From Tardiphaga sp. vice304 (GTDB lineage: Bacteria; Pseudomonadota; Alphaproteobacteria; Rhizobiales; Xanthobacteraceae): a DNA stretch of 64,000 bases. Location: positions 5,258,001-5,322,000 of the forward strand of contig NZ_CP041402.1 in NCBI RefSeq assembly GCF_007018905.1, in the 5' to 3' direction. The notes beneath the pieces are model-generated. The model did not search any database and was not told the DNA's origin. It worked only from the letters and a program-made list of their open reading frames with translations. A program made the position numbers and the translations under genes. Numbering within the stretch: position 1 is the first letter of the stretch; the number at the start of each line of letters is the position of its first letter. Shown here in pieces: positions 1-8,413 of the stretch.

Positions 1-617
1 TCCTTGATCACCCCATCGAGCTTCAATGGATCCGGATCATTCATCAATGCCTTGCTGTGGGTATCGAAGCCGGACAGCACGTCGGACACACTGAGGATAA
101 GGGTGCCCTCCGCGGCCAGGGGAATGTAGTGAGTTCGATCGGACGATAGCTCGGCCGTCGGCTGATAGAGTGTTTCGCAATCCTGATCCAGATAATATTC
201 GTTGTCCTCCCACCAGACGACTTTGCCATCGCCCAGGAGGAATTGTTTTTCATCAAATCCCTCGGGCTGGGTGAGCTTGAGCGACGGGAACAGGTCGTCG
301 TGCCACAGCCCGGTATCGGCATCCTTGCGCGGCTTCCGCTGGATGATCGATGGGGCGCTCGATACCGGCTGGGCCGCCCGGCCAGTTTCGTTCACCCGCT
401 CCGAACCGCGATGCAACATTCGCTGCAGGGCGTGCTGGTGTTGCATGCGCGGCGTCGCGTTCAAGGCGCGGCGCAATTGCAGCAGCGGCTGCATTCCGGC
501 GCTGCCATTCGGTGGAGAGGCATAAGATGAGGATGTTGCAGAGGGCGCCGGGTCGGCGCGCATGGCCGAGGCATGCGACATTCGCGCCGCGTCGGTGTGT
601 TGAACGTAACCGCCCAT
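1..617 (-). CDS. Unknown protein with injection-system-associated N-terminal repeat, 3' end beyond window
   Basis: This frame is open without a stop from its start to the left edge (about 205 codons), so the C-terminus is missing. I chose the ATG at 617 because a GGAG lies nine bases before it; an in-frame ATG at 626 has GGAG directly abutting it. Residues about 45-71 are rich in Leu, Gln, Arg, Met and His (LLQLRRALNATPRMQHQHAL) and resemble the N-terminal repeats of DUF4157/eCIS-associated proteins and of the gene at 1922-3286. The rest (acidic, Trp-rich, for example VVWWEDNEYYLDQ) matches no family I know. Function is unknown. Membership with the 1481-3286 proteins is inferred from the shared N-terminal style. 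Confidence 0.6.
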   Translation of the reverse strand, partial: MGGYVQHTDAARMSHASAMRADPAPSATSSSYASPPNGSAGMQPLLQLRRALNATPRMQHQHALQRMLHRGSERVNETGRAAQPVSSAPSIIQRKPRKDADTGLWHDDLFPSLKLTQPEGFDEKQFLLGDGKVVWWEDNEYYLDQDCETLYQPTAELSSDRTHYIPLAAEGTLILSVSDVLSGFDTHSKALMNDPDPLKLDGVIK

Positions 618-725
618 GACCGCCATCTCCGTTACAGCGAAGCGCCATCGGGAGGCAGTCTAACGAAAGTCAGGCTAAAACAAAGCTTGCGGTTGTATTT
701 ATTGCACGCACACGGAAGAAGGCAT

Positions 726-754
726 CCCGCTGTCCGCTTGCTGCGGACAGCGGG
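726..754 (-). terminator. Stem-loop downstream of the HU gene
   Basis: A perfect 12-bp stem (CCCGCTGTCCGC pairing with GCGGACAGCGGG) with a five-base loop starts 12 bases after the HU stop codon. No strong T-tract follows on the minus strand, so it may be a terminator or an mRNA 3'-end stabiliser. Confidence 0.6.
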
Positions 755-765
755 AAAATTCTGCC

Positions 766-1062
766 TTAGACGGCGTCCTTGACGACCTTCAGCGGCTGCG
801 CCTTGACGGTCTTGCTGGCGGGCTTGGCGGCGAACTGCATCGGCTCCTTGGTGAAGGGGTTGATGCCTTCGCGCGCTTCGGTGGCCGGCTTGTTGACGAC
901 CGAGAGCTTGGCGAAACCGGGGACGGTGAACTCGCCGGACTCGCTGAGCTCCTTGTAGCCGACGGTGGCGAGGTTCTCGACGACCGACTTCACGTCGTTC
1001 TTCGACACGCCGCTGGCTTCGGCGAGCGCTTCGATCAATTGGGTCTTGGTCATCTTGGCCAT
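766..1062 (-). CDS. HU family DNA-binding protein
   Basis: This 98-residue protein has the full HU/IHF fold length and signature. The N-terminal helices read MTKTQLIEALAEASGVSKND, the central segment is GEFTVPGFAKLSVVNKPAT, and the DNA-contacting beta-arm lies around residues 55-75. It would bind and bend DNA non-specifically as a nucleoid protein. AAGGAATCACC precedes the ATG, and a 12-bp stem-loop follows the stop. The C-terminal tail is Lys/Ala/Val-rich and slightly longer than in E. coli HU, as in other rhizobial HU-like proteins. It stands alone between two unknown genes on the same strand; alphaproteobacterial genomes usually carry several HU paralogues, so the exact role is open. Confidence 0.9.
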   Translation of the reverse strand: MAKMTKTQLIEALAEASGVSKNDVKSVVENLATVGYKELSESGEFTVPGFAKLSVVNKPATEAREGINPFTKEPMQFAAKPASKTVKAQPLKVVKDAV

Positions 1063-1480
1063 GGTGATTCCTTATGAATGGCTGGGTAGAAGTAACGAAT
1101 ACGAGCGGGGGCTTCTCCTGCTCAATCGCAGGAGCTGCCTGTGCGACCGGGTCTCGGTGCCAACCGGGAGCAATGCAAGCGAGGTCATCAATGGTGGCGC
1201 GCCCGAAAAGGATGCGAACCTCCACCCCCTGGATCGTCGGGGAGGGATCGTCGAAATCGTCGGGCCCGTTACCGGGTCGGTCTGGGGTTTGATCGATCCG
1301 GCGGTCAAACCGGACAATGCGGCCTTGCTGTTAGCCTTATGCGGCCGAAACGTCAAAGCGCAAACGCGGTCCCATCCACAATACAAGGTACAATGAGACC
1401 TTTTTTGCCGCAGGTTCACCGGTTGCGACCAGGCCGACCGGAGTCGTACAGGGATGGCGGCTGAACGCGGCCCCGGCGAC
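1063..1480. other. Intergenic stretch, no gene recognised
   Basis: About 420 bases separate the HU start from the metallopeptidase-like fragment. Open frames here show no family signature and no convincing ribosome binding site. The stretch must hold the HU promoter on the minus strand, but I could not fix -35/-10 boxes with confidence. Confidence 0.4.
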
Positions 1481-1903
1481 CTAGCCGCCGGAGAGCCGGC
1501 GGAACAGAACCTCGAAGTAATAGGCGTCGAACAGCAATTTGGGGCCATACTCGGCTTCGGCCTGCTGGTAGCTCGTGGAGTCGGTGAAGTGGCCGCTGGG
1601 CTCGACGCCGGTCGGATTATAGCCGGCCACATGCGCGAGTTCGTGGGCGAGGGTGACGATGTTGTCCGGCGAGTCGACGTTGATCAGGACATAGGTTTCG
1701 TCGGGGAGCCCCGGTTCCTTGCCCGCTTCCTCCACCGGTCCGCTCATCATATTGGCAGGCGTGGCCTCTGGAAGAGACGGCGTCTTGCCGTAAACCTCCC
1801 CAAAGCCGGCGGCGTCGAACACCACCATCACCCGGGAGTCCAGAAGCGCATGCCAACGTCGCACCGTCGCGGCGGCGTAGGCCGTGAGTTTCTCCTCGGT
1901 CAA
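1481..1903 (-). CDS. HELAH metallopeptidase-like C-terminal part, separated from upstream gene by one amber codon
   Basis: The frame encodes about 140 residues with a zinc-protease signature, HELAH (in VTLAHELAHVAGYNPTG), near residue 87 and a downstream GHF/AEAEYG segment that could supply a third ligand. It is in exactly the same frame as the gene at 1922-3286: after that gene's TAG the frame runs on without another stop. The only usable start is a TTG at 1903, with weak GGGA five bases before it, and no ATG precedes residue 26. Three readings fit: the C-terminal catalytic domain of a protein broken by a nonsense mutation, a product of amber readthrough, or a small coupled gene. I favour a broken or readthrough protein. 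Confidence 0.55.
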   Translation of the reverse strand: MTEEKLTAYAAATVRRWHALLDSRVMVVFDAAGFGEVYGKTPSLPEATPANMMSGPVEEAGKEPGLPDETYVLINVDSPDNIVTLAHELAHVAGYNPTGVEPSGHFTDSTSYQQAEAEYGPKLLFDAYYFEVLFRRLSGG

Positions 1904-1921
1904 CGTCCCGGATTTGGCGAT

Positions 1922-3286
1922 CTATTCGGCGACGAAATTGCTACGCGCGGCATCCGGCGAATGACCGAGGCCCTTGTTCTTTTCCTGGAGTGCCTCGCTA
2001 AACGTCGGGGTCATGTCCTCCATCACGGCCGCCTGCAATTGTCTCGTGTCCAGTCGGGCAATCACGTCCTGAAACATCCTGACCAAAGCCACGCAATCGC
2101 CCCGACGCGACCGCTCCACCCGCGGCGTGAAGCGGACCGTCATGTTTCCGACCGCAATCTGCCCTTCAAGGTCAAGCGCGGTTTCGGCGCTCTCCAGCTT
2201 CTTCTCGGAAACGATCGATCCGATCTCGTGATTCATGGCGGCCCAGATCGCCGGGCGCAGCAAGCGGCGAAGGGTCAGCTTGGCGGCCTCGGTTCGAGAA
2301 ACCCAATATCCGCCGTCTTCGATGCCGTATTGATCGGGACCGAGACCGAATAAGTTCGCTCCGTTGTCGTGCCTGATACTAAAATGGGTGTCTGCAAGCT
2401 TTGCATCGAACGTCGTCTTGAGCGCGAACGATGCCGTGGCGCTATGGAACACGGATTTTTCATTGCCTATCTCGGCGGCAGCCGCCTTCTCCAGCTCCAG
2501 TGAATCTTCCATAAAGATGTAATTGAGGCAATGTACCGACGCCTGGTCCGTGAGCTTCTGCTTCAGGCTCAACGGATCAAAGCGTTGCAGAGCGTCGTCA
2601 TCCGCGGCGTTAAAGTAGAAACCGTAAGAGAGATCCTTGTTGGCTTGCGTCTTGACCTTGCCGGTCATCAAGTCGAGATCCTCGATTTCCTCGTCATCGA
2701 CTTCAAACGCATCGTTGAGCCCGGCGAAGGTCAAAGCGTGTTCATCGACGACGACGTAGCGATACTTGTTTGTCGAGGCGTCGTAGTACCACTGCTTGCC
2801 ATCGATCACGGCGTCCCACCGGTACAGGTCTTCTTGTTCCGCGTCAGGCTTCCAGACCGCCTGCAACACGGCGCCGGGCGCCTCGGCGACCTCTGCCGCG
2901 CGGGTGGGGGCGGGGCTGATGCGACGCCAGTGCTGTCGGTCGGAGCGGAACTGCGGCGGTCCGGTTTCGCCAGTGGCGCTGACCGTCATATTCTCCGCCT
3001 GCTGCTTCAATTGCAGCGCCTGCGGAGAATTGTTCGCCATCTGCCGAAAGCGTTGCAGCGACAAAGCGGCGGGGCTGGACGCGATCATCTCCGATTGTCG
3101 CTTCAATTGCCGCGCCCGGATCGAAGCGCTCGCTGTCCGCTGCAAGCGTTGCAGCATCGGTGCGTCGGCGCTGTCATCTCCCGTCATGACGTTTGCAGCA
3201 GAGGGCAAGTGGGCCGCGTATCCGACGCCCGCCGTCGGAGCGCCGGCGCGCGCTACCGCAGCTTCGGTTGTCGCGAACATTGTCAT
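1922..3286 (-). CDS. Large unknown protein with injection-system-like N-terminal repeats, ends at in-frame TAG
   Basis: The product is 454 residues. Residues about 50-100 contain three imperfect 16-17-residue units of the type (S/N)SPxAxxLxxxxxM, such as ASSPAALSLQRFRQMA and NNSPQALQLKQQAENM. This style is common at the N-termini of DUF4157 proteins encoded near extracellular contractile injection systems. The middle part (about residues 130-450) is acidic and Tyr/Trp-rich (WDAVIDGKQWYYDASTNKYRY) and I do not recognise its fold. The stop is TAG at 1924-1922 and the frame continues into a HELAH metallopeptidase-like part ending at 1481. A combined product would be about 600 residues. No injection-system structural gene lies in the window, so the link is an inference. 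Confidence 0.65.
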   Translation of the reverse strand: MTMFATTEAAVARAGAPTAGVGYAAHLPSAANVMTGDDSADAPMLQRLQRTASASIRARQLKRQSEMIASSPAALSLQRFRQMANNSPQALQLKQQAENMTVSATGETGPPQFRSDRQHWRRISPAPTRAAEVAEAPGAVLQAVWKPDAEQEDLYRWDAVIDGKQWYYDASTNKYRYVVVDEHALTFAGLNDAFEVDDEEIEDLDLMTGKVKTQANKDLSYGFYFNAADDDALQRFDPLSLKQKLTDQASVHCLNYIFMEDSLELEKAAAAEIGNEKSVFHSATASFALKTTFDAKLADTHFSIRHDNGANLFGLGPDQYGIEDGGYWVSRTEAAKLTLRRLLRPAIWAAMNHEIGSIVSEKKLESAETALDLEGQIAVGNMTVRFTPRVERSRRGDCVALVRMFQDVIARLDTRQLQAAVMEDMTPTFSEALQEKNKGLGHSPDAARSNFVAE

Positions 3287-3942
3287 GGTGACGTCCTCAG
3301 CTTCTCAACAGGGAGCAACACAGATTGCCGGTAGCCGGTATCTGGTTGCCGTCACGACGTTTTAGCCAGTGACGGGCCGGCTCAGGTTATACAATCTATA
3401 CGTGTATAATTGCATGTAGAAAAACGGTATGTCGATCGATCGTTCAAATCGCTTCATCGATCAATCGGCACGCAGATTGGATGCCATATCGGCATCGCAT
3501 TCGGTCTGAGAAGATCTTGCTGAACTAGCCGCGACCGTGATGCTTGTGCGAACGATCCGCCGATGCTTGCTGCCGGACTTCGCGAACGCCGCAACGCAGC
3601 ATCGATTCTTTTACTTCACCGATCGCTGCCGCTGACTCTTTCTTGCGCTTGAAGCGAAGAAGTATAGGCTGATTGCAAGGCGGACCTGAGAGCCGCCGTT
3701 GTGTCTGGGAAGTGAGCGCGGAATGGGTTGTTGCGTCGAGTAGCGCCTTAGATGCTTTTCCAAAGTGACCACCACAGGGTTGGACGCGATCAAAGGCGGC
3801 CACTTGGAATGCCTTGGTGAGGTCAGAGCTTGCGCTTTGCGCAACAGCATTGGCGATGATGGCGACCCAATCCACATTCGGGTGACTGCGCAGGACCTGT
3901 CGATTTCCAGGTTTTGGACGTTGTGGCGTCAGAGGATCCGGC
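3287..3942. other. Divergent intergenic region, no gene recognised
   Basis: This stretch separates the minus-strand repeat-protein gene from the plus-strand sigma-54 activator. It has an AT-rich patch around 3385-3425 (tatacgtgtata), lower in GC than its surroundings, which is a plausible promoter zone for the minus-strand gene. Two open frames (3525-4121 and 3611-3877, minus) lack family signatures and overlap the activator's start, so I do not call them genes. Confidence 0.4.
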
Positions 3943-5892
3943 ATGAACCAGCGAGACGTAAGGGCCGCATGGGAAAAATTCGTCGAGCGCGGCGCGTTGC
4001 CGACAGATCTCAGGCCGTCGGTGGTCAATTCCTGGCAGCGATCAAGGAACCATAGCGTCACCGTCGATCGGGCGATGGCGCCCCTGGTCGCGGAAGCCGA
4101 GCTGTTCCGCCACCGCTCCAAGCATGCGCGGCTCCGTCACGCCGCCCGTCATGCGCTGGAGAATTCGCGAACGTTCCTCAGCGACGCCAACTCGATCATG
4201 ATCCTCACCGATCCCTCCGGGCTGATCATCGATACCGAGGGCGACGCTCGGGTGATCGAGGCCGGACGAACGGTTCACCTCGAACACGGGGGACGATGGA
4301 GCGAAGCCGATATCGGCACCAATGCGATCGGGACTGCGATGGCGGAGGCGAAGCCGGTTCAGATTCATGGAGCTGAGCATTTCTGCTCGCAGGTGCAGCG
4401 ATGGACCTGCGCCGCGGTCCCCGTCTTTGAACCCACTGACGGCGAGCTGCTCGGCGTGGTGGATATTTCCGGGCCCGCGGAAACCTTCAATCCGCAGAGC
4501 CTGGCGTTGGCGGTTTCGGTCGGCCAGCATGTCGAAAGCGTTCTCGCCCGCTCGATCAAGCAGGATCACGAATTGCTGCTGCACCACTTCCTCGCCAAGC
4601 GGGCGATCTGGGCGAACGACGATTGCGTGCTGGTGGATCGTCGCGGCACCATTCTGCATGCCAGCGAGCAAGCGCTGAAGGCAATCCGCGACGTCAACCG
4701 CGGTGCCGGCGACGAGCCGCCAACCCGGTTCCTGAAAACACTGGGCTTCGACGAGTGGCCAGCACGCCTGAGTGGCCTGTTGCCGAATGCGAGCTTCGAT
4801 TTCGTCGCTAGCGAAAGCTCCGGCATCGGCGCGATCATCGTGCTGCACGCCAGGCGGCGCGCGGCGAGCATCGATCGCAGCGTGTCCCGGCAAGCGCCCG
4901 CGCAGGAGGCGCGCAAGACTGCCTCGGCGCCTGCTGCGAAACAGCCGATGCCGCGCTCCCCCGAAGCTGAACAGCGGCGCGCAGTCCAGCCGCACGCGTC
5001 CCCCACAAATTTCGTCGCGGCCGATCCCGCCGTGCAGGCGATCGTGCGCCGGGTCGAGATCGCCGCAGCCCGCAAGATGCCGATCCTGATCCGCGGCGAG
5101 ACCGGCACCGGCAAGGAACAACTGGCGCGGCATGCCCATGCCGCCAGCGGGCGCAGCGGCGCCTTCGTCCCGGTGAATTGCGCGGCGTTGCCGGAAAGCC
5201 TGATCGAGGCCGAACTTTTCGGCTATGCCGACGGCTCCTTCACCGGCGCGCGGCGCGGCGGCGCGACCGGGCTGGTCAAGGAAGCGGACGGCGGTACGCT
5301 GTTTCTGGACGAGATCGGCGACATGCCGGTCGCGCTGCAAGCCGTGTTGCTCCGGCTGCTCGACGACTGGACCGTGCGCCCGATCGGCGGCGCCCGAACC
5401 AAGGTCGATATCTTCCTGGTCTCGGCGACAAATGCCGCGCTCGACAAGGCGATCGCCGCCGGGCGCTTTCGCTCAGACCTGCTGTATCGCCTCAACACGC
5501 TCGAAGTGACGCTGCCGCGCCTGAATGAGCGCACGGACTTCGAGTCCATTGTGCAGCATCTGCTCGATGGCATCGATCCGACTTGTGAAATCGCAGCGCA
5601 AACCATGGCCGATCTCGCAGCGCGGCCGTGGCCCGGCAACATCCGCGAGCTGCGCAACATCCTGGCGCGCCATACCCTTGCCTGCTCCGACTGCCTGCTC
5701 GAGCAGTCCGGCGGAGCAGCCGCAATCGGTCAGGTCGCGCAGCCGAAGCCCTGCTCGTTGCAGGAGATCCAGCTTGCCACGATCCACGCGGTCTATGCCG
5801 AGACCGCCGGCAACGTCAGCGAAACCGCCCGACGTCTCGGCGTCTCCCGCAACACCGTGTATCGCGCACTCGGCCAAACCGCGCCGCGGTGA
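3943..5892 (+). CDS. Sigma-54-dependent AcoR-type transcriptional activator (first of two)
   Basis: This 649-residue bacterial enhancer-binding protein has the AcoR layout. An N-terminal sensory region with a GAF-type segment (about 60-190) is followed by a linker, then an AAA+ sigma-54-interaction domain: Walker A GETGTGKE near 385, the sigma-54 contact loop GSFTGA near 431, and Walker B GGTLFLDEIGD near 449. The C-terminus is a Fis-type HTH (ETARRLGVSRNTVYRAL, about 627-645). AGAGGA precedes the ATG. It converges on the monooxygenase operon, and its AAA+ domain is nearly the same as that of the activator at 16131. It probably activates the sigma-54 promoter at 15879-15894 in response to a substrate or product; the effector is not visible from sequence. 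Confidence 0.93.
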   Translation: MNQRDVRAAWEKFVERGALPTDLRPSVVNSWQRSRNHSVTVDRAMAPLVAEAELFRHRSKHARLRHAARHALENSRTFLSDANSIMILTDPSGLIIDTEGDARVIEAGRTVHLEHGGRWSEADIGTNAIGTAMAEAKPVQIHGAEHFCSQVQRWTCAAVPVFEPTDGELLGVVDISGPAETFNPQSLALAVSVGQHVESVLARSIKQDHELLLHHFLAKRAIWANDDCVLVDRRGTILHASEQALKAIRDVNRGAGDEPPTRFLKTLGFDEWPARLSGLLPNASFDFVASESSGIGAIIVLHARRRAASIDRSVSRQAPAQEARKTASAPAAKQPMPRSPEAEQRRAVQPHASPTNFVAADPAVQAIVRRVEIAAARKMPILIRGETGTGKEQLARHAHAASGRSGAFVPVNCAALPESLIEAELFGYADGSFTGARRGGATGLVKEADGGTLFLDEIGDMPVALQAVLLRLLDDWTVRPIGGARTKVDIFLVSATNAALDKAIAAGRFRSDLLYRLNTLEVTLPRLNERTDFESIVQHLLDGIDPTCEIAAQTMADLAARPWPGNIRELRNILARHTLACSDCLLEQSGGAAAIGQVAQPKPCSLQEIQLATIHAVYAETAGNVSETARRLGVSRNTVYRALGQTAPR

Positions 5893-5901
5893 CGGGACGT
5901 T

Positions 5902-5982
5902 CGTCATGGCGACGAGCTCTTGCGACGAAGCAATCCAGTCTGCGCCGTTGCCCTGGATTGCTTCGCTTCGCTCGCAATGACG
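5902..5982. repeat. Interspersed palindromic element (GCGACGAAGCAATCCAG type)
   Basis: Inverted halves GCGACGAAGCAATCCAG and CTGGATTGCTTCGC, bordered by CGTCAT and ATGACG, form a long hairpin between the convergent activator and chaperonin genes. A close copy lies at 23381-23462. It probably acts as a bidirectional terminator-like hairpin. Confidence 0.85.
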
Positions 5983-5985
5983 ATA

Positions 5986-7617
5986 TCAAAGCAACTCCGC
6001 GCCACCGCCGATGGCCGGCCCCGACGTCGGATCGTAATTGTCCGGCCTCTTGGCGATCAGCGTCTGCGTGGTGAGGATCAGAGCCGCCACCGAGCCGGCA
6101 TTGCGCATCGCGCAGTAGCTGACCTTGACCGGATCGATAATGCCGGACTTGATCATGTCGACCGTGGTGCCGGTGCGGGCGTCGAAGCCGTAGCCATTGC
6201 TGGCCTTGGCGACCTTCTCAACCGCAGCCTTGCTGTCGCCGCGTCCGCAATTGGCAACGATGCAGGCAAGCGGCTGACTGAGCGAACGCTGCACCAGTTC
6301 GGCGCCCTGCCTCGCGCTGCCTTCCAGCCGATTGATCAAGCCGTCGAGCTCCGCGGCTACCCGGATCAACGCCACGCCGCCTCCGGGCACGACGCCCTCT
6401 TCGATCGCCGCACGCGTCGCATTGATCGAATCCTCGATCAGCTGCGCGCGCCGCTTCTGCTCCACCGGCGTCGCGCCGCCGGCCAGGATCATCGCGGTGC
6501 CGCCGGACAGTTTGGCGAGCCGCTCCAGAAATTTGTCGCGCTCGATGTTTTCCGGCGCGGCTTCGTATTGCCGCGACACCTGCTCGCGCCGGGCCTCAAC
6601 CATCTTCGGCTTGCCATGGCCGGCAGTGATCAGGGTCTTCGACGACGAAATCCGGACCTGCCGCGCGGAGCCGAGATCCTCGAGACTGGCGCGCTCGACG
6701 GTGCCGCCGAGATCCTTGGAGATGACCCGGCCGCCGGTCGCCACCGCGATGTCTTCCAGCATCGCCTTGCGCCAATGGCCATATTCCGGCGGATGGATCG
6801 CCGCGACCTTGAAATTATTCTTCTCGCGTCGCGACAGCAGCATCATGATGACCGGGGGCGCCACCTCCTCGGCGATGATCAGGAGCGGTCGGCCGCTCTT
6901 TTCGATCAGCGCAAACACCCCCTTCAACTCGTCGATGGCGAGAATCTTGTGATCCGTCATCAGAATATACGGCTCGTCGAGCACCACCTGCATCCGCTCG
7001 ACGTCGGTGACCATGTGATGCGAGAGATAGCCGCGCTCGAACGCCCTGCCTTCGACCACTTCCAGCGTCGTCTCGACGGTTGAGCCGAATTCGACGGCGA
7101 CGATGCCATGATTGCCGGCGCGCTCGAAGGCCTCCGCGACCATGGCGCCGAGCCTGACATCGTTGGCGGCGATGGTGGCGATGGCGCGAATGCCCTTGGC
7201 GCCGTCGACGCTCTTCGCGGATCGCTTCAGCGCCGAGATGGTCTCGTCCACGGCGAGCTCAAGCCCTTCAACCAGTTCGACCGGGTTGGCGCCGGCCGCC
7301 AGCAGCGCCAAACCGTCCTGTACGAGGTAGTTCGCCAGCACGGTCGCGGTCGTGGTGCCGTCGCCCGCAACCTCGTTGGTCTGCTTCGAGACTTCGCGCA
7401 GCACCTGGGCGCCCATATTCTCGAACGGGCACTCCAGCTCGATCTCGGCGGCGATGCTGACGCCGTCGCGCGACACGATCGGCGTGCCGATCGGCCGGTC
7501 CATCACCGCATTCATGCCCTTCGGGCCGAGCGTGCCGCTGACCGCCTTCGCCAGCTTTGCAACGCCGCGTGCGAGTGCTTCGCGCGCCTGGGAATCATGG
7601 AGCATCATCTTTGCCAT
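5986..7617 (-). CDS. mimG: GroEL-like chaperonin of the monooxygenase operon
   Basis: The 543-residue protein is a Cpn60 homologue with the usual N-terminal SGTLGPKGMNAVMD and ATP-site GDGTTTATVLA segments and the C-terminal domain GGGVALIRV. It lacks the Gly-Gly-Met repeat tail of housekeeping GroEL, ending instead GPAIGGGAELL. I start it at the ATG at 7617, preceded by AAGGAAAG, not at an upstream in-frame ATG at 7740 that overlaps the DUF59 gene. No groES is adjacent. It is the last gene of the operon, 11 bases after the DUF59 gene. In actinobacterial mimABCD systems the operon chaperonin MimG is needed for soluble hydroxylase; the same client-specific role is inferred here. Confidence 0.93.
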   Translation of the reverse strand: MAKMMLHDSQAREALARGVAKLAKAVSGTLGPKGMNAVMDRPIGTPIVSRDGVSIAAEIELECPFENMGAQVLREVSKQTNEVAGDGTTTATVLANYLVQDGLALLAAGANPVELVEGLELAVDETISALKRSAKSVDGAKGIRAIATIAANDVRLGAMVAEAFERAGNHGIVAVEFGSTVETTLEVVEGRAFERGYLSHHMVTDVERMQVVLDEPYILMTDHKILAIDELKGVFALIEKSGRPLLIIAEEVAPPVIMMLLSRREKNNFKVAAIHPPEYGHWRKAMLEDIAVATGGRVISKDLGGTVERASLEDLGSARQVRISSSKTLITAGHGKPKMVEARREQVSRQYEAAPENIERDKFLERLAKLSGGTAMILAGGATPVEQKRRAQLIEDSINATRAAIEEGVVPGGGVALIRVAAELDGLINRLEGSARQGAELVQRSLSQPLACIVANCGRGDSKAAVEKVAKASNGYGFDARTGTTVDMIKSGIIDPVKVSYCAMRNAGSVAALILTTQTLIAKRPDNYDPTSGPAIGGGAELL

Positions 7618-7628
7618 CGTCGCTTTCC

Positions 7629-8408
7629 TTATAGTTGCACGCGCTGCACGGACAGTTCGGGTGGTTCGGCGGCTTGTCCGGCGCGCCGGGGCGTGAACGG
7701 CGTTTCGGTATCGAAGCGGGCGTGCAGCAGACCGCGGCACAGGGCACTGTTGAATTCGGCATTCACGTCGACGCGCCGCAGCGCGCGGACATAGGTCGGC
7801 AGGGTCTCGCTCTGCAGCGGATCGCCATCGGCATCGAGGAACGCGAGCGGCTCGGTCACGGCGGCCACCACCGGACGCCGCTGCAGATAGCGTGCGAGCA
7901 ACCGGTCGCCCGCTTCGTCGAACGGCAGCGCCGCGAGTTCGCCGAGGGTGAGCCCGACCAACACCTCCGGCGCGAATCCATCGGCGATCAGATATGCGAG
8001 CAGCGCCGCCTGCCGGCGCTGGAACGCCTTGACCAGAAACGTGCGCCTGAGTTCGTCGAGATCGCCGTCAGCCTCGACGCCGAAAGTCTCCTGAAAGGAG
8101 AGCCCCTGCGCCAGGCCGGCATTGATCTTGTCGGCATACATGTGCTCGCCGAGCGTGACGCTCACCGCGTTGACCCACGGCAATTGTTTCACCGCCGTGC
8201 GCATGTCGTCCGCCATCAGGAATGAAAAGTTCGCCGCGCACCAATAGGTCGGCAACCGGAATTCGATGTGGACGCGGTTCTGCGCGTCCACATCGGCCCG
8301 AGTGACGAATTCGAGGTCCGTGACCGGCTCGTCGAGTTCCGGGTCGGTCACGGTCTGCAACCGGGCCCAGACTTCGGCCTTGCGATCGGCAATCGTCCTG
8401 GCCGTCAT
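7629..8408 (-). CDS. DUF59/MIP18-family iron-sulfur assembly-type protein with long C-terminal extension
   Basis: The product is 259 residues. The N-terminal ~115 residues form a MIP18/DUF59 domain with the typical DPELDEPVTDLEFV motif and a later TLGEHMYADKIN segment. Members of this family (PaaD, SufT) help iron-sulfur or metal centre assembly. The remaining ~140 residues are a helical extension without a family I know (LLAYLIADGFAPEVLVGLTL). GGAG lies eight bases before the ATG at 8408, and the gene starts five bases after the amidohydrolase stop. Its place between the monooxygenase genes and the chaperonin suggests it helps mature the diiron hydroxylase or the reductase 2Fe-2S centre. Confidence 0.8.
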   Translation of the reverse strand: MTARTIADRKAEVWARLQTVTDPELDEPVTDLEFVTRADVDAQNRVHIEFRLPTYWCAANFSFLMADDMRTAVKQLPWVNAVSVTLGEHMYADKINAGLAQGLSFQETFGVEADGDLDELRRTFLVKAFQRRQAALLAYLIADGFAPEVLVGLTLGELAALPFDEAGDRLLARYLQRRPVVAAVTEPLAFLDADGDPLQSETLPTYVRALRRVDVNAEFNSALCRGLLHARFDTETPFTPRRAGQAAEPPELSVQRVQL

Positions 8409-8413
8409 GGCGG

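Noticed and set aside
632-1225. 197-residue minus-strand open frame over the HU gene
   Set aside because: The HU frame is certain, and the longer frame is out of phase with it.
1454-2353. 299-residue plus-strand open frame opposite the metallopeptidase-like part
   Set aside because: The minus frame holds HELAH and continues the upstream gene; the plus frame shows no family signal.
3525-4121. 198-residue minus-strand open frame before the first activator
   Set aside because: It overlaps the activator start, has no family motif or Shine-Dalgarno support, and looks like chance sequence.
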